Source: Hemerocallis citrina (lineage: Eukaryota; Streptophyta; Magnoliopsida; Asparagales; Asphodelaceae). Taken from it: a stretch of 64,000 nucleotides of DNA. Made by a program: the position numbers and the translations under genes. The stretch is taken from contig CM030361.1 of the NCBI GenBank assembly GCA_017893485.1, positions 140,014,461-140,078,460 of the forward strand, given 5' to 3'. Position 1 is the stretch's first letter, and every line of letters begins with the position of its first letter. The notes under the pieces were generated by a model that did not search any database, was not told the DNA's origin, and was given only the letters and a program-made list of their open reading frames with translations. Of the stretch, positions 11,107 through 24,726 are shown one piece after another.

Positions 11107-12305
11107 TCTTTTTTGAGTAACAAGATAGAGCCTTAGACTCCAGCCTCGAAAACATATTATAAAAGGAAAGTGCAGATTACAGAAAACAAAAGGGCATCTG
11201 CTCAGGAGAGAGTCTGATGCAAAAAGGCAAACGACATAAACAGCAACAACAAAATAGAAGACTTGGCTAATGAAAGATTAGCGTACAAACCAAGAAACTC
11301 AAAAACACTAAGAACAGCCTCCATAAAAATCGCAGATGGACTGAAAGCATGCCAACCCGAAGGGCATCAGCGACCGTCCAAAACCGGCGACGACCAGCAG
11401 GGGCAACGGTAGGGACGAAAGCAACACCGGCTACAGCAAGACACACACACGGGCCGGAGCACCATCCATCACACCATAGGAGCTCAGGCAGACACCCAAA
11501 AAAACACAGGGACATCAGCAGCAGACCTGCTGAGGCATCCCAACGGAACCCTGGCACGCAGAGGTACTAGCAACGAAATGAAACAGAACGAAAGTAGGGG
11601 GAGGCAACACCGTCATCGGTGCAAATCCTAACAAAAAAAAAGAGGAGAGAAGCAAGCTCTCATAATCCACAGAGAAGGGCCACAATCACCCCGAGAAAAA
11701 AAAACCTGCCACACAGGTAAGCCAATGAACGAAGGGAACACATTTATAAAGAAAAGACAATAGCAAGCCAATACACACTAAACATGACCAGCAAAGCAAA
11801 AAAGCAAAAATAGACAGCACAATATGAGCAGTAAGGAGCACGGTACCGCCCACAATCTCAAAAGAGGACTCCCAAAAAACCAGAGAACGAAGCAAATTAA
11901 GGGAAAAAAGTAAAGTAGTAAACAACATTAAGGAAAGCTCCCCAAAAAGAAACGTTCCAAGTGCGCTACAGGGTGCAACAAGAGATAACCTCCAGCCTGC
12001 AACAAACCCAAAAACAAAACAAGATCCAACAAAGTACCAAAACCTAGCCACCAAAAGAGGAAAGGTAAGACCACAGCAAGGGGTCAACACGAGAAGCCGC
12101 TCCCAGCTCAGCTCTGTAAACAAAGGAAGAAGGCTAAACATAGTTAACGAAAAAACATAGAAGTGGAGGAAAAAAATAATAGAAGAACGAAAAGCCATAG
12201 CGACTTACAAAATAATAAACACAAAGAGCAGAAATAAATCGCAAATAGAAATAGAAGGGCACTGAGCTTGCCAGAACGGTTCCAGATCACTAACAAGAGA
12301 AAAGG
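11107..12305 (-). other. LINE 3' UTR, T/G-rich on the minus strand
   Basis: Follows the ORF2 stop region. It shares its layout and the phrase AGCCTTA...CAGCCTC near the tail with the separate LINE tail at 30037. The open frames in it (for example 12198 to 11686) are strings of Leu, Phe, Val and Ser produced by base composition. Confidence 0.65.
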
Positions 12306-15300
12306 TCATGGCGGAAGGTAAGTATTCTGAAGGAAAATCGCAACTGCCCCTTCAAGCTTATAAAGGTGTAGGTCGTAGAGCTTTTTTGGGGTTAAAGTAG
12401 AAGCCCAGAACTTGGTAAAAAAGAGAAGATCTTCACCTAGAGCGCGAACTGAGCGAGAGGTATGATTAAAAAGGCAGTTATTTCTTTCGGTCCAAATAAT
12501 CCAAGTCAAAGCCATCATGGACAAATCCCACGATTTGAGAACTGGCTTGCTGACAAAGAGGTTTCTCCAAGAGGTCTACCAAAAGGAGATACAAAGAGGA
12601 CGGGACGTGACATGCCAAGCGTTTAAGCATATCGTCCATAAAGGTGCTAAAGAAGCGAAATGTAAGAATAGGTGGTTGGAATCCTCATGTTGAGAAAGGC
12701 AAAAAGCACAAAGTTGGCCTAAAGCAATATTCCTCTTATTGAGGTTGGCAACCGTCAAAAGCTTGTCTTGAATAGTAAGCCAATCAAGGATCTTTGCCTT
12801 GAAAGGGGCATTACAACTCCATATAAAACTAGCCGATGGAGAAGAAACTCCCCCGTGGTTAAGGAAGGTGTAAAAAGATTTAACGGTGAAGGATCTAGAG
12901 GATGTCCATCTCAGGAAACATCTTCATGGAGGTTCCAAGAGTAAGCTTTTAAGTCTGAAAGAAGGAGGACATAGTTCGAAAAGGCGGAAGGGTGGAGAAT
13001 CCTTCTAAAAGGGATGATCCATTCAATATGGCCGAAACCCCCCCCCCCCCCACCGAATAGTCTGCTACGGAAGCGTTCGGATGAGAGGCTAGTCAGAATA
13101 TGTCCGGAAAGACCGAAGCAATCTTATAATTACCGATCCAAAGGTCGGACCAAAAGCTGGTTTTAGACCCATCAACACATATTTTAAACAGACCAACGCG
13201 GAAAGGTTCTACCGCTTTCTAGACCCCTTTCTAGAAGGGGGAGGCCGATGGAGAAAGATTAGAAGCAAGCTCCCAAATTTTGCGACAGGAATGATATTTA
13301 TGAATAATCAAACGAGCCCAGAAGGGAGAATCATCCTTCAGAATACGCCAGATCCACTTCCCTAAAAGTGCTAAATTTTGGCACCTAAGGTTAAGGAATC
13401 CAAGCCCGCCATCTTTCTTTGCTTAACAGACCAACTTCCAATTACAAAGATGTTTCCCGACCCTATAATTAGCAAAACCTGACCAGAAGAAATTTCTTCT
13501 GATCATGTCGATTTTTGTAATGACCCAGGATGGGACGTAAAAGAAGGACATCATATAAAGTGGAAGGGCCGAAAAAACCGAGTTGGTAAGAATCAGTATA
13601 CCGCCACGAGAAAGGAGTCTACCCGTCCACGAATTGAGCCTATTTTCAAATTTTTCGATCATAGGCATCCAATCCGCCTAGTGAAGCTTCCCCCATCGTA
13701 AAGGAATACCGAGATAGTGGATAGGAAAGGAAGAAGAAGCACAATTGAAGAATTGAGCTATCTCGGCTTGGCGGTTGGTGGATCCCCCTAACCAAAGGAC
13801 GGACGTCTTGTGAAAATTGATGGACAGGCCAGACGCTAATTCAAAGAGATATAAAAGGAATCTGAGGTTTCGTAGGACAATGCCATTAGCTTTAGAAAAA
13901 AATAATGGTATCATCGACATATTGAAGGTTAAGAACACCTCTAAAGTCCTGGAAACCTCCCAGTCCATCGATGTACTGGGCATTCCAAGCTTTCAGAAGG
14001 ATCAGACTCAACACATCCAAAACTAGAGAAAACAGAAGAGGGGAGATCGGATCACCCTGCCGAAGACCCTATTTACACTTAAACTTATTGCCTTTGGAAC
14101 CATTGATAAGAATGGAAGAAGTACCCGAAAAGAGACTGGATTTAATCCAGGCAATCCATCTGGGCCCAAAGCCACGATGTTGCAAGATGTCAAAGAGGAA
14201 AACCCAATCAACTTTGTCGTAAGCTTTTTCAAAGTCCAGTTTTAAGAGGATACCCTCCGACCCAAAGTGGTGACAGCCAGAGATAATCTCCTGAGTTGCA
14301 GCAACACTATCAAGAATGAATCTATCTTTAATAATGTTCGATTGAGCTGGGTCTACGAGAGGGGAAATCACACAGCTCGGACGAGAAGAAAGGACTTTCA
14401 TAATAATTTTGAAGATCGAATTGAGAAGACTAATCGGTCGGAAAGCAGAAACTCTGGGCGCCCATCAATTGGGAATAAGCACAATCTGAGCATAGTTAAT
14501 ACGGTCAAAAGAGAATTGACTGAGATGAAGTTTGGTAAACATGGAAAACAAATCATCTTTAAGAGAGTCCCAGAATTTTTGGAAGAAGAAAGGATGGAAA
14601 CCATCCAGTCTAGGCGCGGAATCACTGCGCATACCGAAAACAGCCACTTTAATCTCTTCCATAGAGAAAGGGGCATCAAGACTGGAAAGATCATGATTTT
14701 CCTCACCATAGATATGATTCCAATCAATGAACCGCACGGTTGGCCGCAGTGCCAAGAAGAGTCTTATAAAAGGATAAGAATGCAAAGTGAAATTCCCTAT
14801 CGTTGTTGACCTCAACCTCGTTAACAAAGATAGAAGAGATACAATTACAACGTCTCTGATGAGAGGCAAAATTGTGGGAAAATGAGGTATTAAAGTCCCC
14901 ATCCTTGAGCCATCGTGCCTTAGCACATTGAGCCCACTTCAAGTGCTCAATTTGCAGGAGCGCAGCATAATCATGCTTACACACACTTCTACGCAACCTA
15001 AGGGATGGAGACACGGGGCCGAATTCTTCCAGGGTATCGATGGAATTTATAGAAGAGAGGCAAAAGTTTTAAAGGTCTAGAAGATGACGAAATCTTTCTT
15101 TGCGCCAAATCCTACATCCGTGCTTAATCGCATGCAGTTTAAGTAGGATCCGCCCAAGGCCGTGGGAACCAACAACACTAGCCAGGCAATTGGAGATAAG
15201 GTTGACAAAGATTTGGTATTGAAGCCAAAATTTCTCAAATCGGAATTTTCTCGGTTTAGTAAAGGAAAAATTAGAATTGAGTAAAATGGGAACATGATCC

Positions 15301-15965
15301 GAACATGGATTAGGTAAAGCTTGAGCGAACGAGTTTTGGAAGGAGGCCATCCAAGGATGGGACACCAGGAACCGATCAAACTTAGCCAAAGAAGGGACTA
15401 GTCTCATATTTGACCAAGTAAAAGATCTACCATTGATTGGGATGTCAACAAGATCCAGCTCACGAATAAAATCGTTGAAACGCATGGAGCTATTAATGGC
15501 AGAGGGGTTGCCACTCCTTTCATGGGCAAATCTAGTAACATTAAAGTCGCTGAAGAATATCAAAAACCCCTGGATCATTCCGATAAAAGAATCGAATTCA
15601 ACCCAGAAAGACTGGCGCTAACTAGGGATGCTAGGCCCGTAAACAAAAAACCTGTAAGATCAAAGTTGAATTCCAACCAATGAAGGCCAACAATCAGGAA
15701 AAATTGCAGACGGCGAACGGAAATAAGTTGGAAAAAGGCCTCTTTGAAACCAAAGAGGATACGTCCCCGTTCATCTATCGAGTCTAATGATATCCATTTG
15801 GATATCATACAACTACCAATAAATCTAAGAGTGGAAGGAGATATGTAGTGAAGTTTAGATTCTACTAAGGTAATCAAATCACAATGAGAGGAGGCAATTA
15901 ATTGGTAAACGGCTTGTTGTTTCGGGGCACTGCCAAGCCCTCTGATATTCTAAGAAATACTAATC
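12306..15965 (-). pseudogene. LINE ORF2 remnant: AP endonuclease, RT and zinc-binding domain, many frameshifts
   Basis: ORF2 would start at ATGATTAGT near 15965, overlapping the end of ORF1. The endonuclease can be read as NIRGLGSAPKQQAV, LITLVESKL, then SDFNVTRFAHERSG, FTWSNMR, LAKFDRFLVS and SDHVPIL (down to 15069), the usual order of motifs including the SDH end motif. A linker (SVCKHDYAALLQIEHLKWAQ; KARWLKDGD) follows at 15014-14880. RT motifs are LLKLDFEKAYDKVDW, then GLRQGDPISPLLF after a stop at 14069-14071, YVDD at 13910-13921, and YLGIPLRWG at the end of the frame 13983-13678. The frame shifts between YVDD and SGLSINFHKT. The C-terminus has the CCHC-like box CAFCLSQHEDSNHLFLHF (12576-12758), then WIIWTERNNCLFN (12306-12524). 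At least five frame changes are needed, so it is non-functional. Confidence 0.88.
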
Positions 15966-16984
15966 ATGAGAAGATGAGAAATCCCTAGCACGCTTAAATT
16001 CCAAGTTGTGAATGGCATCCACATCCTGGAGATTGGAAGGATCTAATAAAAAACCCATTTTCGATGCCATGAGGAGCATCTCCAAGTTCGACAAGGAGTC
16101 AAAATGGACCTGGTAAACCGATCCGAAAGTCGAAAGGTTTTGATTTTGAGGATCGAAAGGTGGAATTTCTAAATTCCGAACCTGCGCCCCTAAAGAGGCT
16201 TTCGAGGAGGCCAAAAGATGAGCATTATTTTGGGCTCAGATCCGGACACTAGATCTAACAAAGGGATAAGAGTAAAAACTGCTCTGCGATCCGGGGGGTG
16301 AGGATAATGCCTACGGGAATCACTGGAGGAAGGGCGGATGGAACATTCAGGAGAGATCACAGTCCTACCCTGCACAGGATCAGAGGGTCCTTTACTCGAG
16401 CATGGCGCTTCCTAAGAGGTTAGGGACAAAGCAGTGGAATGTGGAAAACAATTCAATAACTGAATAAAAGAAGAGGGAGAATGAATAACATCGAGAGTAT
16501 AAGTGGGAGGAGAGAGCACTGTCAAGTCCAAAAGAACATTAGAAATCGGAGGTGGGAAAGTATTGTCTTTGATGGTTATACAAAGACCCTTGGGCATCCC
16601 AAAAAAGGCCAAAAGATAATTAACAAAGATAGGATAATAAAGAGATTGTAACAAAGTACATGAATGCACAGTAAAAGAAGACATATATGGTAACAAAGTA
16701 AAAAGCATAGTAGAATCAGAAAATGAAAAACCAAGTCGGAGAGAACGTACCTTACCACCCAACGTAGACCCCACCGAAGGGAGGATGTCTTCCTCCTCCT
16801 TATAATCAGATTCTTGCCCCTGGGGGGACATACTGGGGAAAGTAGCGGAAGCTTTCAACAGCCCAACATCCGACTTAGTCTTCCCCGAGTGGGAAATAGG
16901 AACCGCCTGCATGAATTTATCCCAGTCACCAACGAAGTGAGGATTGACATCCCAAGCTGGCCAAGAGGAGGTGGAGAGGGGTAG
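15960..16984 (-). pseudogene. LINE ORF1 remnant
   Basis: A minus-strand stretch with long open pieces (16984 to 16412 and 16214 to 15960) ends SSSHD-stop at 15960, overlapping the ORF2 start, the usual plant L1 arrangement. No zinc knuckle or RRM can be named with confidence. The assignment rests on position, not on domain recognition. Its 5' part is cut by the LTR at 16985. Confidence 0.5.
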
Positions 16985-18285
16985 TGTAGCGCCCCGAATT
17001 TTCAATATGATATCTTAGAAATACGTGGCACAATTCCCAGCATGAACTTCAAATATAATATTAAACACAGCCCAAAATACCAGTAAAATTTTTGTCAAAA
17101 TTTTATTACAATAATATTTACATAGCACAGCGGAATACATACACCTTGAATTACAACTTTCTTTCTTTACAACACTTTCTTTTACAAAAACACACAATTC
17201 ATTACATCACTTTAACTCAAGCATCCAAATCCCAAGGTATAGGTAATCACCTGTAAAATATGAGGCTAAAGATAACTCTAACCCCCAAAACTAAAGGGGT
17301 CAGCCATAAAGGTGTGAGTGACATAAAACAAGCAACATAAGTAAAGCATAGATTCATCAACAATAGGAAATAAACAGGAGTAAGTGAATTTAGGAAAAAT
17401 CACGAAACACGAAAACACATCAAGGCTAGACTAAGTGTCAAGTGTAGAAAACCGAAAACACATGCATAATACCAAGTCAAGATAACATCAATGTTATATG
17501 CTGACTCTCTTATGCGTACTTGTCGGAGTCTATGCATCCCACTCTACATAGGTCCGGTGCAAGCCCTTAACGTCTCCACTTAATAGGATTTAATCCCCCG
17601 CAATGCAAATAATCCTACTACGATGACTACTACGAGATAAAGATAAACTGTGAGTATTAGCCCATGCCCCGATAATACCGAAGGTCAAACTCTATCCACG
17701 GATAATTCCGGAGACTATTTCACTCACACCTGAGAATCTTCGAGAATACCCCACACCGCAAGCAATGGCACCTCATCACATGAATACCACATGTGTGTCG
17801 CCTAGACCCCGATAATTTCGGAGATCAATCCCACACCACAGGTAATTCCAGAGACTATTTCACTCACACCTGGATAATTCCGAAGATTATCTCACACCGC
17901 AAGCCATACTGAGGTCCATAACCCATGTTCTCGTTCATCATATCACCACTAGTGCCTGTCCTTATCATTTAGGTTACTTAATTACTTTACGAATCTCCTA
18001 GAGTTGGTGTACCCTACCGGACTTAACTCAATAACTAATCAACTAAAATGCCTCAACAAGTCCAAACATAAATATCTCAACTGCCGGTATACTAGGGTCA
18101 CACACGCCCTCTAGCGACTCACACTTAAATATCCAAACCAATCTTCCAACATAAATTGCTCATATAAAACAACACGAAAAATATTTGTTTAGTAGAAGAT
18201 AAGGTATAGAATAGTAAATTATAGATTAAAACATTTAGAGAGTAAACCATTTAAAGAACATTAAAATATGTATACATATATCAAT

Positions 18286-18566
18286 ATCAGTCGACTACAA
18301 AAGTCATCGGTCGACTGTCCAGAGAGAAAAATCCAATAACCTTGGAAAATAATTCTAAGTATTATAAGTCGACTATAAAAAGCCATCGGTCGACTGTCAA
18401 GAGCAAAAAATTCAAAACTTCAATTAAAATAATTCTAAGTAATATCAGTCGACTGTAAAAAGTCATTAGTCGACTTTCCAGAACGAAATTTCAAGAAAAC
18501 TAGATAACACAGCAGCCGGGTCGCGACGGTCGACTGTGAAATCACACCGGTCGACTGTCGACCTGC
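18286..18566. repeat. AGTCGAC palindrome array in LTR1
   Basis: Eight copies of RGTCGACT in 280 bases (near 18288, 18311, 18365, 18388, 18447, 18470, 18528, 18550), arranged in pairs 22-24 bases apart with about 77-82 bases between pairs. The same arrangement recurs at 43540-43885 and 53150-53580. Confidence 0.85.
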
Positions 18567-19735
18567 AGACTGCAGATTTTGGTTGTGCACATTTCAACCG
18601 ATATGTAGTTTTATTTTATGAAAACGATTTCTACAAAAAGCATATTTCTTATTTGATCAAATACAACTTATAAAATATATAATAATCTATGAAACTAAAT
18701 CAAAATTACTTGAATTTATAAAAATAGTGATTTGTTGATTTCTTTCAAATAAACATGAATTGTGTATATAATCAAAATAGAGTTTCTAATAAAATTAATT
18801 ATTCATTAAAATAGCTTCGTATTCAGATCCAAACCATATCAATATCCAAAATCAACAAAGGAAAACCCCAATTTGGATATATTTCCTCAAACTCAACTCA
18901 ATCCCAAATTTCGATTTCTCAAGACATGATCTCTTGATTCATAAACTCTTCCTCCAATTTCTCAAAACTGATTCACCATTATAACTCACAATCATAATCA
19001 AAATATGCTATTGCGCTTTTGTTCAACTTTTCTGTTATTCTTTTATCTTCAAAAATTCGACTTTTTCTCTAATCTTTCATTAAAATATAATTCGTTCATC
19101 TATACTGAGTCTACTCTCTCACAGTAACTCATAATTTCAGAAATCATATTTTACAAAAATATAACAAACTTTCAAATTTGTTTCTTCTTATTAATAAACG
19201 CAAATTGCATTCACTTCTTTTAATCAAGGATAGCATATTATATCTTTTATAACACTCAAATGAATTCCATAACATCAAATTTACTTTACCAAAAAAAAAT
19301 GTATTTTCTTATTAAAAAGGAAAAACTCAACAATTATCAAAATCTCTAGATTCATGTATACTAGTGCATGGTAAAAATAAATTCTTTTCTCATTTATCAA
19401 CTAACAAGTTGTAATTTAATCTACCATAACATGATTCACTACTATTCACCACATCCAATAGCATATATTGTTCTACTTTATCATAATCAAAATTTCTATG
19501 CTACTCATTTATAATTACTAGCATGCATAGTTCTAAAAAAAATTAGAAAGTAGGAGACACCCACCTCAATTGGAACTTGACTAATGAAGGGAAGAGCACC
19601 ACTTCTGGATCCAATGTCCTCCTAGATCTTCTCCACCTAGCAATGGCCACCAAGTACAACACTCTCTTCTCTCTTTCTTTTCTTTCTCTTGATTTTCTAT
19701 TCTTTTTGGTGTGTGAAATGAGAAGAAGAGAGGTA

Positions 19736-19745
19736 CTATTTATAG
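19736..19745 (-). promoter_or_regulatory. TATA box of LTR1
   Basis: CTATAAATAG on the minus strand, followed by a CT-rich start region (CTCTCTTCTTCTC). The same sequence at the same place is found in LTR2. Transcription would run toward 16985. Confidence 0.7.
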
Positions 19746-20817
19746 GATTTTGCTAGGGTTCTAATTACAAAATTTCACACCTAATAAATTACTAAATTTA
19801 ATTTACCAACACTTCTATTTCATAACTCCTAAAAACTCCTAATTTTTCATCTCCCCACTCTCTAATACTTAACTCCCATCTCTTTACATTCCAAACTCCC
19901 AACTCCAATCTCTTCCTCTCCCTCCCGGATTACAAAAGACAGCCCGGTCAAAGAAGCAATCCAGCACACAAGTGTGCTGTGTTGAATTTCCAACGTGGGC
20001 CCCCATTATAAATCTAATAATTCCTATTAACCCATTCATACCATGGGCCCCCATATACATCTCATATTCTAATCATATATAATCCCATATAACATATCTG
20101 ATTATCCAATCAAATGAAGACCACTAACGGGGCCCCCATCTCCATAATCACACCATTCCAAATATTAACCATACACATTTCTTACTAACAGTACAACCAT
20201 ACTTTATTATCCATTCATATATATATATATCTACTATATGGGTATATACTATATACATCTCATTTTTTTTCAAATTACGTGTGCTACACATGCTCTGAAA
20301 TTTATTTTGAAAATAAATATGTCTAAATACGTTTACCGAAAACACGTGCGTCACACATAAAACATGAAAATGCGAAAATCGACTTTATTGATGAAAAGTT
20401 ATTAAATATAATCGAAAATAATATAAGAAAAATATATTTACTAATTTTATGTATTTCATGATGAAATCGCAACATGTAGAAAGCACGTGCATTATACGTG
20501 CAGAAAATCGAAAAATACATTTTAATCAAAACAAGAAAAAAATAAATTTTCGTTTTATAAAATAGATTTAAATACATAAAAATAAATAATTTAAACCTAT
20601 AGAAAATATTATACGTAGTGGTGGAAACACGTGCATCAAAACACGTAAAAAGCACGTAAATCTCAGGGATTGAAATATTATCTTTTAGTCGACTGAAATC
20701 AATACGGAAAATGTATAAATAATACGAATCCAAAATATGTAGTGAAACACATTACAAAAATATACGTGCGTAACACCCAGGGACAAATTTGTAATTCCAA
20801 TTTTGCGGGGTGTTACA

Positions 20818-20830
20818 CTCTCCCCCCCTT
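20818..20830 (-). other. Polypurine tract
   Basis: On the minus strand AAGGGGGGAGAG immediately precedes the TGTAACACCCC start of LTR1. This defines it as the 3' LTR and fixes the element's orientation. Confidence 0.8.
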
Positions 20831-22781
20831 AGAGTAGTTCCGTCCCCGGAACTCGCTAGGGTAAAGATTGTATTTTGTACATGTCACTGAAAATATTATT
20901 CTTGTATTTAGAAAACTGCAAGTTTAAAATATGTAACGAGGAAAACAAGACAACTCTATATAGGAAAATTATGAATATTCAAATGTTACAAGACAGAACA
21001 AGAAAAATAAGAAAATGGCATAAGAAATGAGATGTGACAGTAGACAGAATAGTTTGAGAGAAACTTTTGTACAAAAATAATATTAGGTAAGCTATTGGAT
21101 AAAAGGGAAAAGTCAATTAAGTTGTTACCTTTGAAATAGTTCGGAAAACAATGTGGCGAAGAAAACATGGTCAATAGGTAATTTAGAAAAAAAATTTTAT
21201 CAATGTAATAAACTGTAGAAAATTCGCAAACTGTATAATGAAATCTAATTAGCAATTTCAAACAAAACCATTAAATAAGATTTTGGAAAAAAAAATAAAT
21301 GGGAATGAGACTTGGTTGAAAGTATAGATAACATAGAATGACTTTGTATATCAATTAATAAAATAGTTTGTAAGGGAACTATAATAATTATACACACAAT
21401 TTAAAAAAAATAGAAAGCATACGTTGAAATACTTTGTGAATATACAAAATTTTGTAGTGATGAAAATATTTTATAACATTAAGACAAAATAGTTTAAAGC
21501 ACATACACGAGATGGAAACACAATTGAAAACAATAATTATATGGTGTAGCGATTTAGGACAATAGACATAAACAAGTATATGCAAAAATATTAATGTAGT
21601 AATTAGATGAGGGTAAAATGATATGTATAATGGGAATATTGAAATATATGATATATATAGAAATCGTTGGGAAAATATATGTAATAACTAAGAGTATAAA
21701 GACAGTTAAAATTTGAGAAAAGATAATGTATAAATAGTGAGTATATACATTATATTAAAGATGTGTAAAACTATAATGAGTAGCGATTAATAGTAAAAAA
21801 TCAAAACAAGTATGCAATAATAATAGTACCTAGTGTAGACAATAAAACAAATGTTAGGTCATATTTATTTAGGTAGAAAAATTTTAATCTTGTTAAGAAC
21901 ATATAGGATAAGATAATATAGTATCTTAGAAATCAGATCATATAAAATGAGAGCACATAAGAAAATTTCATAAGAAAAATCCAAAATAATAAATGAAGAA
22001 AATAATTGTTGAAATATTAATTTAATAAATGGCAACTTGACAAAATACGTAAAGTAAGAGTAGATATGAACGGGTAAACATAAAAGACCAAATTTTAAGT
22101 TTGAAAAACAAGTTTAAAATATCAAGACTAAGGAAGATAGATAAATAATAAATGTTAAAATCATAAAAATATTTATTTGAAAAATATTGACTACGGAGAA
22201 AGTACCATGATAAAAATCTACAAAATTAATTTGTGAGGGAAGTGTGTAAGGTATCATGAATGACGGTCCAAGCCAACCACGCTTCCACTGCGCCACTCTG
22301 ATACCCAGGGAAAAAATGTGCTCGCATACACTCTCATATTAATGTATACGAGAAGAACATCATGAATGAAATTGAATGCAAGTTCAATAACAACTTCATT
22401 CACGACTCCAGTCATCCAAAAGAAAAAGAAAATATCAGTGCATAAATGTAAATCACTTATATTTAAATCTCTATAGACTGAAACTCACACTCTAGTGTCC
22501 ACAGGAATAATATTGTAACTACTCAATAAGGTGTCACGGGTTCTAGACTATAGTTAATGATCTTTCTACTCTTCCTAAACAAATTTTTAGTCTATCAAGT
22601 TCTGATTTACTTGGGTTAGCCGTAAGAGTCGGTTCCCAGCTAGCGGTGGTCCGAAGACGCTTAAATACCATGTCGCTTAGGGTTGTTTACACCCGGTTGA
22701 CAGAAGGACTCTTTTGGTTTGTTCCCAAATTTATCGTCCCTTTTTATCGTTCCTTATAAACTTGTACTACTTGTGAAGCAT
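20831..22781 (-). other. Non-coding internal region of the LARD-like element
   Basis: Strongly A-rich on the plus strand, with no recognisable gag or pol motif and only short open frames. A region of about 2 kb with no coding potential between primer site and polypurine tract means all proteins must come from another element. Confidence 0.8.
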
Positions 22782-22793
22782 GCTCTGATACCA
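22782..22793 (-). other. Primer-binding site for initiator tRNA-Met
   Basis: The minus strand reads TGGTATCAGAGC two bases after the end of LTR2. This is the standard complement of the plant initiator-Met tRNA 3' end. Confidence 0.92.
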
Positions 22794-24565
22794 TCTGTAA
22801 CGCCCCGAATTTCAAATAGGGATAAATTCGAGATTTCACAGGATCTTTACTTCACTTCGTACAATTTTACAAGGAAATTTAAAACTTTTCATTCACAATA
22901 GTACATCAGAGTTCAATTACAACTTGGTTTTACACAGCGGAAGAATGAAATTTACAATAAAACATTTACAACATCTTTAAAATAAAACAGCATCAGCATA
23001 TCCACTTTATAGCTTCATGAACATCCATTACCTGCATATCAATCTGTGGGCACGTCAGTCACTTACAACTGACGAAATGTTATACACGGCTATCCTCTCT
23101 ATGCCGGGAATAGTATAACGATCTCATACTTTAACAAATCACAAGAAGATTGAATGAACAAGTAAAGTGTCAAGGGTGATTACTCTAAATATAAGTGTAT
23201 GGCATGCCTTAATGCCTAATGCACACAATTCTACACTAGGATGACACTAATGCACACTTGTTCGGATTCTATGTATCCCATACTACATAGGTCCGAGGGC
23301 AAGCGCCTACGTACTCCACATTGAAGGGTTCGATCCCTCGCCATGAGACTACCCAGTAATAAAACAAGTTTTAGAGTTATTTCACAGATACGGATCTCAG
23401 CCTCCCTGGCTAGCCTCCCTGGCAATAATAATAGATCCCAGCCTCCCTGGCTATTATATCGTGAGAATAATCCCGTAAATGTCCCTCTAGCCCCGGTATA
23501 TACATATTCTTTGGAGTATGGTAAACATCCGTCAACTACCCTAAGTCCCGGATAAAATACAGTCCATCTCCTATGGGGCAACCACAGTCCACCAACTGGG
23601 TCTATAGCCACGGAGATCCACCGCCGACTATATAGAAGCACCCATTTACGTTTGCACAAGTCTATTACATCTTCACCTATGTGCCTAAATTTTCTTAAGT
23701 TCAAGACATGAATGTACTATCATTTCTAGAATCAGTTTTACTTCCTACCAGACTTGTTCACAAAATACGAGATCGCCCCCACGGCAATATCTCAAAATTA
23801 TATCAATTCTTTCTTTCATTTTTGCCGGTAACCGAAGTCTTACTAATTCTAAATCGTAAACCTTCATGTACAAGAAAATATGGGTACACATACCCTTTAG
23901 TAAACATGTCTTAACTTATTATATTCATGTCTCTAACTTATCCATAATCTAATCAATGTCTCATTTTTGCATCACTCATGATTCTTTTATTCATTCATAA
24001 TTCTCCATAGGAAATAAACCTATTTCATGAACAACATTTTCATCCATTATCAATCTCTTTAACAACTTAAGCACATATAACAAATTCATAACTCAACCGA
24101 AACCAAGTATGTCTTAAATCAAGTGAGTGTATAATCACATCAAAGAAATCAAATTTACATGAATAAATCACTTTTCAAAAAAAATATATATATATATAAA
24201 GCTCGCATCCTTTAATAATTTATTTGTGTCAAAAACTCATTAACAATTTTGAACTCATATGATATGTCTCAACTATCGCAAAATATTTCTTGAATCAAGT
24301 AAAAGTAAAATATCTTTCTAAGCGAATCAATTTACATAACAATAATTCATCTTTCAATACTCACACCTTTATATAAATTAATTTTAAGTCCTCAATTCAT
24401 TTTTATTTAAATTTCACTTTTAATCTTTTAAAATATACATGAAAATTCTAAAATAAACCTCATTTCATTTTATAAGAATGATAAAATTTTCTCCAATTTT
24501 TTTAGTTTTATTAAAACTCCTTAAAAAATCATTAAAACCAAAAAAAAAATGTTTTGCAGCTATTG

Positions 24566-24626
24566 AGTTTCGAACCTGTGAACGTGTAACTCGTGTCCAA
24601 GACTCAACCCACTGACCACTAAGTCC
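24566..24626 (-). other. tRNA-like segment with A- and B-box resemblance
   Basis: On the minus strand TTAGTGGTCAGTGGG, about 30 bases on, is followed by GGTTCGAAACT, close to the pol III A and B boxes. It is too degenerate for a tRNA gene and may be a tRNA-derived module within the LTR. Confidence 0.3.
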
Positions 24627-24726
24627 CTTGTGGACTTGTGTTCTAAGTATTCACCGAAAGCCCCAAATGCTAATCTTGGGTTTCAGAATTATTTTAAACA
24701 AAAATCAAATAAACTGAGACTAACAA

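Larger units (their letters stand above)
11107..16984 (-). mobile_element. Decayed L1-type LINE with ORF1 and ORF2, cut at its 5' end by an LTR element
   Basis: Minus-strand order: ORF1 remnant (16984 to 15960), endonuclease (15955-15069), RT (14401-13423), zinc-binding C-terminus (12758-12306), then a long 3' region ending at a short T-run (11109-11114), the remains of the poly(A) tail. The 3' region 11107-12305 is T/G-rich on the minus strand, as in many plant L1 3' UTRs, and gives hydrophobic-looking but meaningless ORFs. ORF2 has many frameshifts and stops, so it is much older than the LINE at 7129. The LTR element at 16985 interrupts ORF1, so the true 5' end is lost or displaced. I could not find a target duplication. 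Confidence 0.88.
16985..20817 (-). repeat. 3' LTR (LTR1) of the LARD-like element, 3833 bp
   Basis: Plus-strand edges are TGTAGCGCCCC at 16985 and GGGGTGTTACA ending 20817. Its left (R-U5 side) half resembles the LTRs at 42197 and 51709: it shares the phrases AATACGTGGCAC and CCCCAAAACTAA, the CCGGAG-rich repeats (17640-17900) and a GTCGAC array. Its right half (from 18997) matches LTR2 instead. It interrupts ORF1 of the LINE on its left. Confidence 0.88.

Noticed and set aside
16412..17005. A 197-codon minus-strand gene
   Set aside because: Its start lies inside LTR1 (from 16985), so it cannot be a native start; the rest fits the LINE ORF1 position.
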